From positions 1 to 16,918 of the forward strand of contig CASELB010000068.1 of assembly GCA_949288685.1 (NCBI GenBank): 16,918 nucleotides of DNA, read 5' to 3'. The notes under the pieces were generated by a model. The model had not been told where the DNA came from. It saw only the letters and a list, made by a program, of their open reading frames with translations, and ran no database searches. The translations under genes were made by a program, and so were the position numbers. Within the stretch, counting starts at the first letter, position 1; every line of letters starts with the position of its first letter. Positions 1-6,879 of this stretch are shown piece after piece. Source of the DNA: an uncultured bacterium (GTDB lineage Bacteria; Cyanobacteriota; Vampirovibrionia; Gastranaerophilales; Gastranaerophilaceae).

Positions 1-11
1 GAGGTGAAGTT

Positions 12-599
12 ATGGCAATAAAAAAGATTTTAAGATATGGTGACCCGATACTCCGGATGCCATCCAAAGAAGTTCATAAAGTTTCAGCAAAAGTAAAAGC
101 AATTGTCGCAGATTTGTATGATACAATGTATGCAAACAACGGCGTAGGTCTCGCAGCACCCCAAATAGGAGAAAATCTGCGGATATTTGTTGTAGACTGT
201 TCTACAGGAGATGAGCCGCTTAATCCTATTACATTCATAAACCCCAAAATCATTAAAAAATCAGGCGCCTGTAAAAGCCACGAAGGGTGTTTAAGTTTTC
301 CCGAAGCGTACACAGATGTAAGAAGATACGCTAATATTATGGTCAAAGCAACCGATATTCACGGACGTCCTTTCGTTATGGAAGTAAAAGACGGCGTATT
401 GCTTGCCCGAGCCATTCAGCACGAGTTTGACCACCTCGACGGTGTTCTGTTTATCGACCACTCAATTAACAGATTTGAAGCTGACGAAGTATTAAACAAA
501 TACAATCTTCCGCCGGTAGAAGTTGACAAACTGCTCTCAGAACCCGAGTTGGATGAATTACTTAAAGAACAGGCTAACAAGGACACTGCTAATGATTAG
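12..599 (+). CDS. def: Peptide deformylase
   Basis: This cytoplasmic metalloenzyme removes the formyl group from the N-terminal methionine of new proteins. All three family motifs are visible in the 195-residue product: GVGLAAPQIG at residues 44-53, EGCLS at 91-95 and QHEFDH at 136-141. By family knowledge Cys93, His137 and His141 bind the metal and Glu138 is the catalytic base. The length is slightly above the usual ~170 because of an acidic, probably helical tail after residue 165. The start is supported by GAGGTG at positions 1-6 just upstream. The gene overlaps fmt by 8 bases, the classic def-fmt pair that supplies and removes the formyl group on initiator Met. Whether other genes precede it in the operon lies outside the window. 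Confidence 0.97.
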   Translation: MAIKKILRYGDPILRMPSKEVHKVSAKVKAIVADLYDTMYANNGVGLAAPQIGENLRIFVVDCSTGDEPLNPITFINPKIIKKSGACKSHEGCLSFPEAYTDVRRYANIMVKATDIHGRPFVMEVKDGVLLARAIQHEFDHLDGVLFIDHSINRFEADEVLNKYNLPPVEVDKLLSEPELDELLKEQANKDTAND

Positions 600-1527
600 A
601 GTTGTATTCTGGGGAACACCTGATATCGGAGTAAAAACGCTTAAATATCTTCAATCATCTGATGAGTTTGAAGTTGCAGGAGTCGTAACCCAGCCTGACA
701 AACCGGCAGGGCGCGGCAATAAACTTACCGCCTCTCCCGTTAAAAGAACCGCACTTGAACTCGGAATTCCGGTTTTTCAACCTAAATCCATAAGAAAAGA
801 ACCTGATATTCAGGCGGAAATAAAAAAACTCAATGCGGATTTCTTTGTAACATTTGCTTTCGGGCAAATACTTCCTCAGGAAGTTCTTGATATGCCTAAA
901 TTTGAAACAATTAACCTTCACGCATCACTACTTCCGCGCTACCGCGGGGCAAATCCGATACAAAGGTGTATTATAAACGGTGATAAGCAAACCGGAATCT
1001 GTACAATGATTACGGAACTCGGGCTTGATTGCGGAGATATTTGTATAGCATATCCGATTGATATTCCTGATGATATGACCTGCGAAGACCTGTATCAAAT
1101 AATTTCAGACAAATCTCCCGAACTGGTCGCACAGACTCTGAAGGAAATCTATAACGGAACTTTAACACCGGTTAAACAATGTGAAGACGGAGTTTGTTTC
1201 GCAAACAAACTTACAAGTGATGAGTTTAAAATTGACTGGAACAAAAGCGCACGTGAAATTCATAACCTTATACGCGGGATTTATAAATCACCTGGTGCAT
1301 ATTTCTGTTTTAAAAATAAAAACATTAAAGTTATGCAATCATGTGTACTGAACGAAAAAACAACACTGCCGCCCGGTGAAATTATCCATGCCGGTAAAGA
1401 CGGGGTAGACTTTGCTACAGGAAACGGAGTTTTAAGAGTTATAAAAGTAAAACCTGAAAGCAAAGGAGAAATGGCAGCACGCGACTGGTATAACGGAATT
1501 GCAAATACTATAGGAGCAAAAAAATGA
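592..1527 (+). CDS. fmt: Methionyl-tRNA formyltransferase
   Basis: This enzyme transfers a formyl group from 10-formyl-tetrahydrofolate to Met-tRNA(fMet) for translation initiation. The 311-residue length is typical. It begins MIRVVFWGTPDIG as the family does, carries the PDKPAGRG loop at 35-42, and has the formyl-transfer signature around 108-124 (NLHASLLPRYRGANPIQ). The catalytic trio expected from the GAR transformylase family is present as Asn108, His110 and Asp146. A longer in-frame start exists at 523, but the ATG at 592 fits the family N terminus. It has AAGGA at 579-583 eight bases upstream and overlaps the def stop by 8 bases, so the two are probably translationally coupled. Its own stop overlaps the aroH start as ATGA. 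Confidence 0.97.
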   Translation: MIRVVFWGTPDIGVKTLKYLQSSDEFEVAGVVTQPDKPAGRGNKLTASPVKRTALELGIPVFQPKSIRKEPDIQAEIKKLNADFFVTFAFGQILPQEVLDMPKFETINLHASLLPRYRGANPIQRCIINGDKQTGICTMITELGLDCGDICIAYPIDIPDDMTCEDLYQIISDKSPELVAQTLKEIYNGTLTPVKQCEDGVCFANKLTSDEFKIDWNKSAREIHNLIRGIYKSPGAYFCFKNKNIKVMQSCVLNEKTTLPPGEIIHAGKDGVDFATGNGVLRVIKVKPESKGEMAARDWYNGIANTIGAKK

Positions 1528-1874
1528 TTACACGCGGAATAAGAGGTGCTATAACTGTTGAGCAAAATACAGAAGAAGATATCAAAAACGCGACAATAGA
1601 ACTTCTTTCTGAAATAGTTTTAAAAAACAACCTTGATGTGGATATGATTTCGCATGTTATTTTTACAATGACAGACGACCTTGACGCAGCATTCCCCGCA
1701 AAATTTGCAAGAATTGACCTTCACTGGAAGGATGTTCCTATGATGTGTTACAACGAACTACGGGTAAAAAATTCAATAAAAAAATGTATCCGGGTAATGA
1801 TTGTTGTAAACTGCGGCGAAAATTTTGTTCCCGAATTTATTTACCTGAAAGGTGCTGAAGGGCTCAGAAAATGA
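1524..1874 (+). CDS. aroH: Chorismate mutase, AroH type
   Basis: This enzyme converts chorismate to prephenate, the branch step to phenylalanine and tyrosine. The 116-residue protein is a stand-alone mutase of the Bacillus subtilis AroH class, not the helical AroQ class. It starts MITRGIRGAITVE, and the known AroH active-site residues fall at the same numbers: Arg7, Cys75, Glu78 and Arg90, with Tyr107 at the position of Tyr108. The segment KKCIRVM at 86-92 is nearly identical to the family. It sits in the def-fmt operon with ATGA overlaps at both ends (fmt stop/aroH start and aroH stop/receiver start). There is no metabolic partner of aromatic synthesis in the window. Confidence 0.95.
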   Translation: MITRGIRGAITVEQNTEEDIKNATIELLSEIVLKNNLDVDMISHVIFTMTDDLDAAFPAKFARIDLHWKDVPMMCYNELRVKNSIKKCIRVMIVVNCGENFVPEFIYLKGAEGLRK

Positions 1875-2254
1875 AGAAAATACTTGTTGTAGATGATGTA
1901 AAAGGCTGGAGAGACCAGCATATTCTTATACTAAACGAACTCCTTGGCGGTAATGCTGTTTTTGATACGGCGTCCTCTGCCAGAGAAGGTTATGAAGCGG
2001 TTTACAACAATATAAATGAGCCTTATGACTTAATCATAACCGACCTGCAAATGGAAGAAGATTTTTCTCCTAAATACGCCGGCGAATGGTTTGTCGAACA
2101 GATCAGGAAATTAACCCAATATAACAAAACAAGAATAGTTATAATTTCTGCAACGTACAATTTGAGACTTATTGCCGAAAGTTTAAATGTCGGTTATATA
2201 ACCAAAGCAAACGCCTCGAATTTTCCGCAAAGTTATCTTGATGCAGTTTTATAA
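1871..2254 (+). CDS. Stand-alone response regulator receiver domain
   Basis: This is a single-domain CheY-like receiver of 127 residues with no output domain. The acidic pair Asp8-Asp9, the phospho-acceptor Asp58 (ITDLQM), Ser93 at the switch position and Lys112 are all in place, so it should be phosphorylatable. Two details are odd. The loop after Asp58 is long and acidic (MEEDFSPKYAGEW, 61-73) where typical receivers have MP and a short turn. The residue after Lys112 is Ala instead of the usual Pro. No histidine kinase is present in the window. The start ATG overlaps the aroH stop, making it the last gene of the def-fmt-aroH unit. Its stop overlaps the priA stop on the other strand. The partner and output are unknown. 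Confidence 0.9.
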   Translation: MKKILVVDDVKGWRDQHILILNELLGGNAVFDTASSAREGYEAVYNNINEPYDLIITDLQMEEDFSPKYAGEWFVEQIRKLTQYNKTRIVIISATYNLRLIAESLNVGYITKANASNFPQSYLDAVL

Positions 2255-4447
2255 TATATCAAGCGGATCCACATCCACTGACAATTTTATGTCTTTTGGC
2301 ATAATTATTTTGCTCAAAAATGATGAAACAAACTTATGCCCTTTACCTGATAATTTATTCTTGATTAAAATTTGAAATCTGTATTTATTACTGATTTTTT
2401 CAATAACGCAGGCTGACGGTCCTAGAAGTTCCAGATACTCACTAACCCCCTGTTTTTCGGTTAACTGTGCAAAACGCATACCAATTTCCATTGCCGATTT
2501 CTCAGCACGGTAATTATTTTCAGAACTTATTATAAGTCGTATAATCTGGCTAAACGGCGGATAGTCATACTCTTGCCGGAGTTTGATTTCTTTATTATAA
2601 AACAAATCATAGTTTTGCTCTTTTGCGCTTTCAAATGCGTAATAAGATGGGTTATACGTCTGGAATATAACCTCTCCGGCATCAGCCCCGCGCCCTGCTC
2701 GTCCCGCGACCTGAGTTAACAATTGAAATCCGCGTTCTGACGCTCTAAAATCCGGCAGAGAAAATCCTGCGTCCGCATTAAGCACACCCACCAGTGTAAC
2801 ATTAGGATTATCAAGCCCTTTAGCAATCATCTGTGTACCTATCAGTATATCTATTTCTCTTGCAAGAAATTTGTTTAAAAGTTCAATATGAGCATTCTTC
2901 CGTACAAGAATATCACTGTCTATCCTCTCAACACGTGCATCAGGATAAAGTTCCTTTATTAACAATTCTATTTTCTGTGTTCCTGCTCCTGAATTTCTTA
3001 GTGCATCCGAACCGCAATTCGGGCAGGTATCGGGGAAAGGTAGAATTTTATTACAGTAATGGCATTTTAAAACCTTGTCGGTATTATGCCAGATCATTGG
3101 AATAGAACAATCAGGGCACTCAATAACATACCCGCAAGCCTTGCACTGGGTTGATGTCGAAAATCCGCGTCTGTTCATCAATAGTATAACCTGATGTTTT
3201 TCTTCCAGCGTTTTTGTAATTTCAGTCTGCAAAGGTTTGGATATCATTCCCTTATACGCTGCATGCCCGTATTCCTGCATATTTATAACCTTTGTCCTTG
3301 CCGGCGGCTGGTTATTAAATCGTTTTTTTAGTTCAAAAAGATTATTATTGTTGCTTGCATAATAGTATGAAGAAATATCCGGAGTAGCAGAGCCGAGAAT
3401 AATCGGCGCTTGATGAAACTGTGCCAGACGCTGCGCTATTGTTTTTGCATCATATCGCGGCGCAGGATTTGACTGTTTATAAGCGCTTTCATGTTCTTCA
3501 TCAACAATAATAAGCCCTATATTATTAAGCGGGGCAAAAACAGCCGAACGCACACCGGCTAAAATTTTTACATCATTATTATAAAGCCTCTTCCATACAT
3601 CATACTTTTCCCCCTCGGAAATACTACTATGCCATATAGCAACATCATCTATACCAAATTTTTTTGCCAGACGTTTCACAAGCTGCGAGGCAAGAGCTAT
3701 TTCAGGCGCAAGAAATAAAACATTCTTCCCTGAATCTATTACATCCTTTATAAGTTTAAAATACACTTCCGTCTTTCCTGACGCGGTAATGCCATGGAGC
3801 AGCAAAGGTTTTTGAGAACGTAATTTTGCAGATATCTCATTATAAACTCTATCCTGCTCGGGAGATAGCTCGTACAGCGGCTCTACTTTAACATCTTTGA
3901 AAATATTTAGCGGGTTTCTATAAACTTCTTCATCTGTAATTCTTAAAAAACCTGCCTCAGCCATCTTTTTAACAGTCGGAAGTGTAGTTTTATTTTCCTT
4001 TAAAAACTTATTGAGCGGTGATTTACCCGCACGCTCCAGTGCCTCAAGAATTTCTGTCTGTCTTTTTGTTGCACCGGTTTTAGAAACAAATTCCACCGCC
4101 TTGGAAACTTTGGATGACATCTCTATAAACTTTGCAGGAATTGCCATATTTATAACAGTTACCAGATCCGTACAATAATAGTTTGCAACCCATTCAAGAA
4201 GTTTAAGATACTTAAGAGAAAAAAGAGGATTTGTATCAAGTATCTTATTTATCTTTTTAGGTGTAAATTCTCCGGGCAGGTAATCAGAAAACCCGACTAT
4301 AAAAGCATTAACAAGCCCTCTCTTACCAAATGGCACTAAAACAGGTTGTCCGATTTGGATAACCTGTTTCATCTCCTCGGGTATCAGATAACTGAATGTT
4401 TTTACTCCTAAACCCGTTATATTTACAAGTACAAGAGCATACTTCAT
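2249..4447 (-). CDS. priA: Primosomal protein N' (PriA replication restart helicase)
   Basis: PriA is a superfamily 2 3'-5' DNA helicase that recognises stalled forks and reloads the replicative helicase. The 732-residue product has, in order, an N-terminal DNA-binding region, Walker A GITASGKT (219-226), DEEH (316-319), GSATPD (352-357), and eight zinc-binding cysteines (435, 438, 444, 447, 462, 465, 475, 478) inserted in the helicase core. It then has GTQMIAKG (537-544) and motif VI QVAGRAGRG (579-587). The frame stays open upstream to 4528, but that stretch overlaps the preceding gene. The ATG at 4447 gives the family-like MKYALVLVNI start one base after the upstream stop, so it probably depends on coupled translation. 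The 3' end overlaps the converging receiver gene by 6 bases with no terminator visible. Confidence 0.96.
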   Translation of the reverse strand: MKYALVLVNITGLGVKTFSYLIPEEMKQVIQIGQPVLVPFGKRGLVNAFIVGFSDYLPGEFTPKKINKILDTNPLFSLKYLKLLEWVANYYCTDLVTVINMAIPAKFIEMSSKVSKAVEFVSKTGATKRQTEILEALERAGKSPLNKFLKENKTTLPTVKKMAEAGFLRITDEEVYRNPLNIFKDVKVEPLYELSPEQDRVYNEISAKLRSQKPLLLHGITASGKTEVYFKLIKDVIDSGKNVLFLAPEIALASQLVKRLAKKFGIDDVAIWHSSISEGEKYDVWKRLYNNDVKILAGVRSAVFAPLNNIGLIIVDEEHESAYKQSNPAPRYDAKTIAQRLAQFHQAPIILGSATPDISSYYYASNNNNLFELKKRFNNQPPARTKVINMQEYGHAAYKGMISKPLQTEITKTLEEKHQVILLMNRRGFSTSTQCKACGYVIECPDCSIPMIWHNTDKVLKCHYCNKILPFPDTCPNCGSDALRNSGAGTQKIELLIKELYPDARVERIDSDILVRKNAHIELLNKFLAREIDILIGTQMIAKGLDNPNVTLVGVLNADAGFSLPDFRASERGFQLLTQVAGRAGRGADAGEVIFQTYNPSYYAFESAKEQNYDLFYNKEIKLRQEYDYPPFSQIIRLIISSENNYRAEKSAMEIGMRFAQLTEKQGVSEYLELLGPSACVIEKISNKYRFQILIKNKLSGKGHKFVSSFLSKIIMPKDIKLSVDVDPLDIL

Positions 4448-4448
4448 T

Positions 4449-4694
4449 TTATTCTTCTGCTTCTGCCATAAATTCTTTCTTCGCTTCTTCAATAGCATCA
4501 GATAATATATCAAGCTGATCCGGTGCAAAAGTTACACCTTTTTTAGTAGGCAGCCACGTTGCGCCGTCGTCTGTTGTATAATAAATTCTTAAATTAAAAT
4601 AGCTTTTCCCTCTGTACTCACTTACTGAAATTTGCAATTGTTCTGTATCAGTTCTCTGAATAGTTGCTAAAATTTTCGCTTCTGCCATTTTCAT
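4449..4694 (-). CDS. PC4/p15-type single-stranded DNA-binding protein
   Basis: This small protein (81 residues) matches the transcriptional coactivator p15/PC4 fold. It has a beta-rich core with SEYRGKSYFNLRIYY (25-39), an acidic turn, WLPTKKGVTF (47-56) and a C-terminal helix DQLDILSDAIEEAKKEF (59-75). The family binds single-stranded DNA as a dimer; bacterial members are poorly studied. Two starts are possible, Met1 at 4694 and Met3 at 4688. The GGGAGG upstream is very close to the first ATG and better spaced for the second, so the true protein may be 79 residues. It is the first gene of a two-gene unit with priA, one base apart, which suggests a role near replication or repair forks (inference). 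Confidence 0.85.
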   Translation of the reverse strand: MKMAEAKILATIQRTDTEQLQISVSEYRGKSYFNLRIYYTTDDGATWLPTKKGVTFAPDQLDILSDAIEEAKKEFMAEAEE

Positions 4695-4720
4695 TTCCCT
4701 CCCTTTTTTTGAATAAAAAA

Positions 4721-4749
4721 ATTATATCACAAGAATAATTGTATTTTAA
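4721..4749 (-). promoter_or_regulatory. Promoter of the PC4-priA unit (extended -10)
   Basis: Reading the minus strand, TGATATAAT (4729 to 4721) is a perfect extended -10 element. A weak -35-like TTAAAA lies 17 bases upstream (4749-4744). Transcription would begin near 4714, leaving a leader of about 20-25 bases that contains GGGAGG. The same nine bases recur in front of eda. Confidence 0.65.
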
Positions 4750-4773
4750 ACAAAGAAGAATTTTTACAGACTC

Positions 4774-4817
4774 AAAATAAAAAAGAAATCGCATTTTTAC
4801 TTCAAAAATACGATTTC
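4774..4817 (-). terminator. Rho-independent terminator of trxA
   Basis: An inverted repeat pairs 4785-4798 with 4804-4817 around a 5-base loop. The single imperfect position is a G-U wobble when read as minus-strand RNA but a mismatch on the plus strand. On the minus strand the hairpin is followed directly by a T-rich run TTTTTTATTTT (4784-4774). It lies about 60 bases after the trxA stop and ahead of the PC4 promoter, so it separates the two units. The stem is AT-rich and long. Confidence 0.8.
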
Positions 4818-4876
4818 AATATTACTCTAAATTTTAATATAGGACGTTTTTGCCATTCAAATCAAACGATTTAAAA

Positions 4877-5188
4877 TTACAAATATTTTTCAATATTAGA
4901 TATAATTGTACTCTTTGGCATCAAACCGACCATTCTTTCAACGGGTTCACCGTCTTTAAATACGAGTACCGTAGGTAAAGCACTTATTGCATAGTACTGT
5001 GCTGAAGCAATATTCTCGTCAGTGTTAATCTTACAAACTCTCACCCGACCTTCTAAATCTGCCGCAACCTCTTCAAGCACAGGTCCCAGTTTACGACACG
5101 GACCGCACCAAGGCGCCCAAAAATCAACAACTACAACTCCGGTTTGAACCTCCTCTTTTAAATTATTATCAGTAAGTTCTATACTCAT
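4877..5188 (-). CDS. trxA: Thioredoxin
   Basis: This is a cytoplasmic dithiol protein that reduces disulfides, for example in ribonucleotide reductase and peroxiredoxins. The 103-residue length is standard. The redox motif WCGPC is at 27-31 within the family stretch DFWAPWCGPC, and the cis-proline is Pro72 in ALPTVLVF. Asp22 matches the buried family Asp. The start is supported by AGGAGG seven bases upstream of the ATG. The gene appears monocistronic, with a terminator downstream and a divergent promoter shared with the exonuclease gene upstream. Confidence 0.97.
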   Translation of the reverse strand: MSIELTDNNLKEEVQTGVVVVDFWAPWCGPCRKLGPVLEEVAADLEGRVRVCKINTDENIASAQYYAISALPTVLVFKDGEPVERMVGLMPKSTIISNIEKYL

Positions 5189-5210
5189 ATCATATCCTCC
5201 TTTTTTACTA

Positions 5211-5219
5211 ATATTAGCA
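5211..5219 (-). promoter_or_regulatory. Possible trxA extended -10
   Basis: On the minus strand TGCTAATAT reads as an extended -10 (TG-N-TAATAT). It lies 22 bases or more before the trxA ATG and directly before the AGGAGG ribosome site. No good -35 is seen. It is one arm of an inverted repeat whose other arm would serve the divergent gene. Confidence 0.4.
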
Positions 5220-5234
5220 TATATTTTATTTTTA

Positions 5235-5243
5235 TGCTATTAT
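5235..5243 (+). promoter_or_regulatory. Possible extended -10 for the DEDDh exonuclease gene
   Basis: TGCTATTAT fits an extended -10 (TG-N-TATTAT, five of six matches to TATAAT). The -35 position holds only TAGCAT. Transcription would start near 5250. The ribosome site AAAGGG at 5259-5264 lies five bases before the ATG at 5270. It mirrors the possible trxA -10. Confidence 0.45.
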
Positions 5244-5269
5244 TCTGATGAGGACGATAAAGGGTAACA

Positions 5270-6187
5270 ATGGTTAGAAAGAAAATTGTTGAAATTGTTT
5301 TAGATACTGAAACCACAGGTTTGGACTATACCCGCGAAAGGATGGTAGAGTTCGCAGCAGTGAGGCTTGAAAACGGAAAAATAAAAGACGAATTTCAAAC
5401 ACTCATTAACCCCAAACAGCATATAAGGAAATCAAGTATCGCTATCCACGGCATAACTCCTGATATGGTTGAAGACGCCCCGACAGAAGAAGAAATTATG
5501 CCAAGAATTTTAGAATTTCTTGGAGACGCACCTATCGTTGCACACAATGCTATATTTGATTATTCTTTCCTCAACGAAGCGTGTATTAGATGCACTGGCG
5601 AAAGACTGAAAAACCAGCATATTGACACCCAGCAAATGTTTAAAGAAGTTTGTCCGGAGCTTGATTCTCACGGACTTGAAGCATTAACTAAAATGTTTCA
5701 GGTAGAACTTGTTAACCACCACCGCGCAATGGCAGACACAATGGGACTTGCTCTTGCGTACCCTAAACTTAAAAAACTTTATCTTCAAAAATGCGACTGG
5801 CAGGCTAAGCAGCTTGATAACATTGATTATCTGTTTGACAGATACTTAAGAATACAGCAGACAATCCAAACCCTTCAAGCAGAAATTCAGGATTTAAAAT
5901 CTGTATTTAAGTTATATTTCGATTTGGGCGGTGAACCCATCAAAGCGCTTACCGGTGAAACTATGATTTATCAGTCTAAACAGTCATTTAGTTATGATTT
6001 TGATGATATAAAAGATATTCTTGAAGATATCGGTGCTCTTGAAAAAGCCGTAAAATTAAATAATGGTTTTATTGACAGGTTATGCAACGGATTGAGTTTA
6101 TCAGAAGAACACCGCGCCGTTATAAAAGACGCACGCCACGACATAACTGAATCAAGAAACATCCAGATAATTAAACCTAACCGGTAA
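5270..6187 (+). CDS. DEDDh 3'-5' exonuclease (DnaQ/epsilon-like)
   Basis: This is a DnaQ-superfamily exonuclease of 305 residues. Exo I is DTETTGLD with Asp12 and Glu14, Exo II is HNAIFD with Asp97, and Exo III is HHRAMAD with His151 and Asp156. All catalytic residues of the DEDDh class are therefore present. The domain ends near residue 165. The remaining ~140 residues are not recognised. They include a likely coiled coil (about 190-215, QQTIQTLQAEIQDL) and an acidic patch FDDIKDILEDIG. It could be the proofreading subunit of DNA polymerase III or a separate repair exonuclease; the length and tail do not decide. It converges on rnc with only two bases between the stops and no terminator. Confidence 0.88.
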   Translation: MVRKKIVEIVLDTETTGLDYTRERMVEFAAVRLENGKIKDEFQTLINPKQHIRKSSIAIHGITPDMVEDAPTEEEIMPRILEFLGDAPIVAHNAIFDYSFLNEACIRCTGERLKNQHIDTQQMFKEVCPELDSHGLEALTKMFQVELVNHHRAMADTMGLALAYPKLKKLYLQKCDWQAKQLDNIDYLFDRYLRIQQTIQTLQAEIQDLKSVFKLYFDLGGEPIKALTGETMIYQSKQSFSYDFDDIKDILEDIGALEKAVKLNNGFIDRLCNGLSLSEEHRAVIKDARHDITESRNIQIIKPNR

Positions 6188-6189
6188 TC

Positions 6190-6879
6190 TTAATTTATCA
6201 ACCCCAGTTTCTTACATGCATTAAAAGCTGCATTTTGTTGTGCTTCCTTCTTAGAGAATCCGTCGCCTTTCCCTATAATTGCATTATCATACACTACCTC
6301 TACCTCAAAACAAGGCTTATGCGGAGGTCCGGAGACTTTAACAACATTATAATCCGGCAGAGTTTTATCTTTTGATTGTGTATATTCTTGCAAAAGCTCT
6401 TTTGCATTATATTTTTCCATATTATTTATAATGTCAGGAATTTCAGGCTTTAAGATTTTATATAGAAACTCATTAATTTCTTTAACCTTCCCGTCAAGAT
6501 AAAATGCGCCTAACAGGGCTTCAAAAGCACACGCATTATTAGAAACCCTTTTTCTGCCGCCGCACTTTTCTTCACTCTTTGAAAGTATTAAAAACTTATT
6601 CAATCCCAAATCAAAAGAAAGTTTTGCAAGTAAATTATCTGCAACAAGAAAAGAACGGATTTTAGATAATTTCCCCTCATTAAATTCAGGATATTCTTCA
6701 TAAAGCATTGAAGACACCGCCAGTTTTAAAACAGCATCACCAAGGAATTCCAATCTTTCATAATTTTCAGGATTGTCCGCTGAATTTTCATGCGTACAAG
6801 AAGGATGTGTCAATGCCGACTTAACCAACTGTATATTATCAACCTTTATTCCAAATATTTCAAAAAGCTCATTATACAT
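6190..6879 (-). CDS. rnc: Ribonuclease III
   Basis: This enzyme cleaves double-stranded RNA in rRNA processing and mRNA turnover. The 229-residue protein has an N-terminal nuclease domain with the signature ERLEFLGDAVL (41-51; Glu44 and Asp48 acidic residues). A dsRNA-binding domain follows from about 158 to 227, ending in KKEAQQNAAFNACKKLG. The second catalytic motif reads NNACAFEALLGAFYLDG (114-130). Glu120 is kept, but Cys117 sits where E. coli Asp114 is expected. The codon is a clear TGT, not a frame error. The start overlaps the cdsA stop by 8 bases and has AGGA upstream. It is the last gene of the pyrH-frr-cdsA-rnc run. Family assignment is firm; activity with the substitution is not. 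Confidence 0.94.
   Translation of the reverse strand: MYNELFEIFGIKVDNIQLVKSALTHPSCTHENSADNPENYERLEFLGDAVLKLAVSSMLYEEYPEFNEGKLSKIRSFLVADNLLAKLSFDLGLNKFLILSKSEEKCGGRKRVSNNACAFEALLGAFYLDGKVKEINEFLYKILKPEIPDIINNMEKYNAKELLQEYTQSKDKTLPDYNVVKVSGPPHKPCFEVEVVYDNAIIGKGDGFSKKEAQQNAAFNACKKLGLIN

Noticed and set aside
523..591. Longer start for fmt at 523
   Set aside because: The extra 23 residues lie within def, do not resemble the fmt family, and the ATG at 592 has a good ribosome site and gives the conserved N terminus.
655..921. Open frame opposite fmt
   Set aside because: It is a shadow of the fmt coding strand and has no recognisable domain.
4448..4528. Longer start for priA at 4528
   Set aside because: It would overlap the PC4-type gene by 80 bases in another frame. 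The ATG at 4447 gives the typical PriA N terminus.
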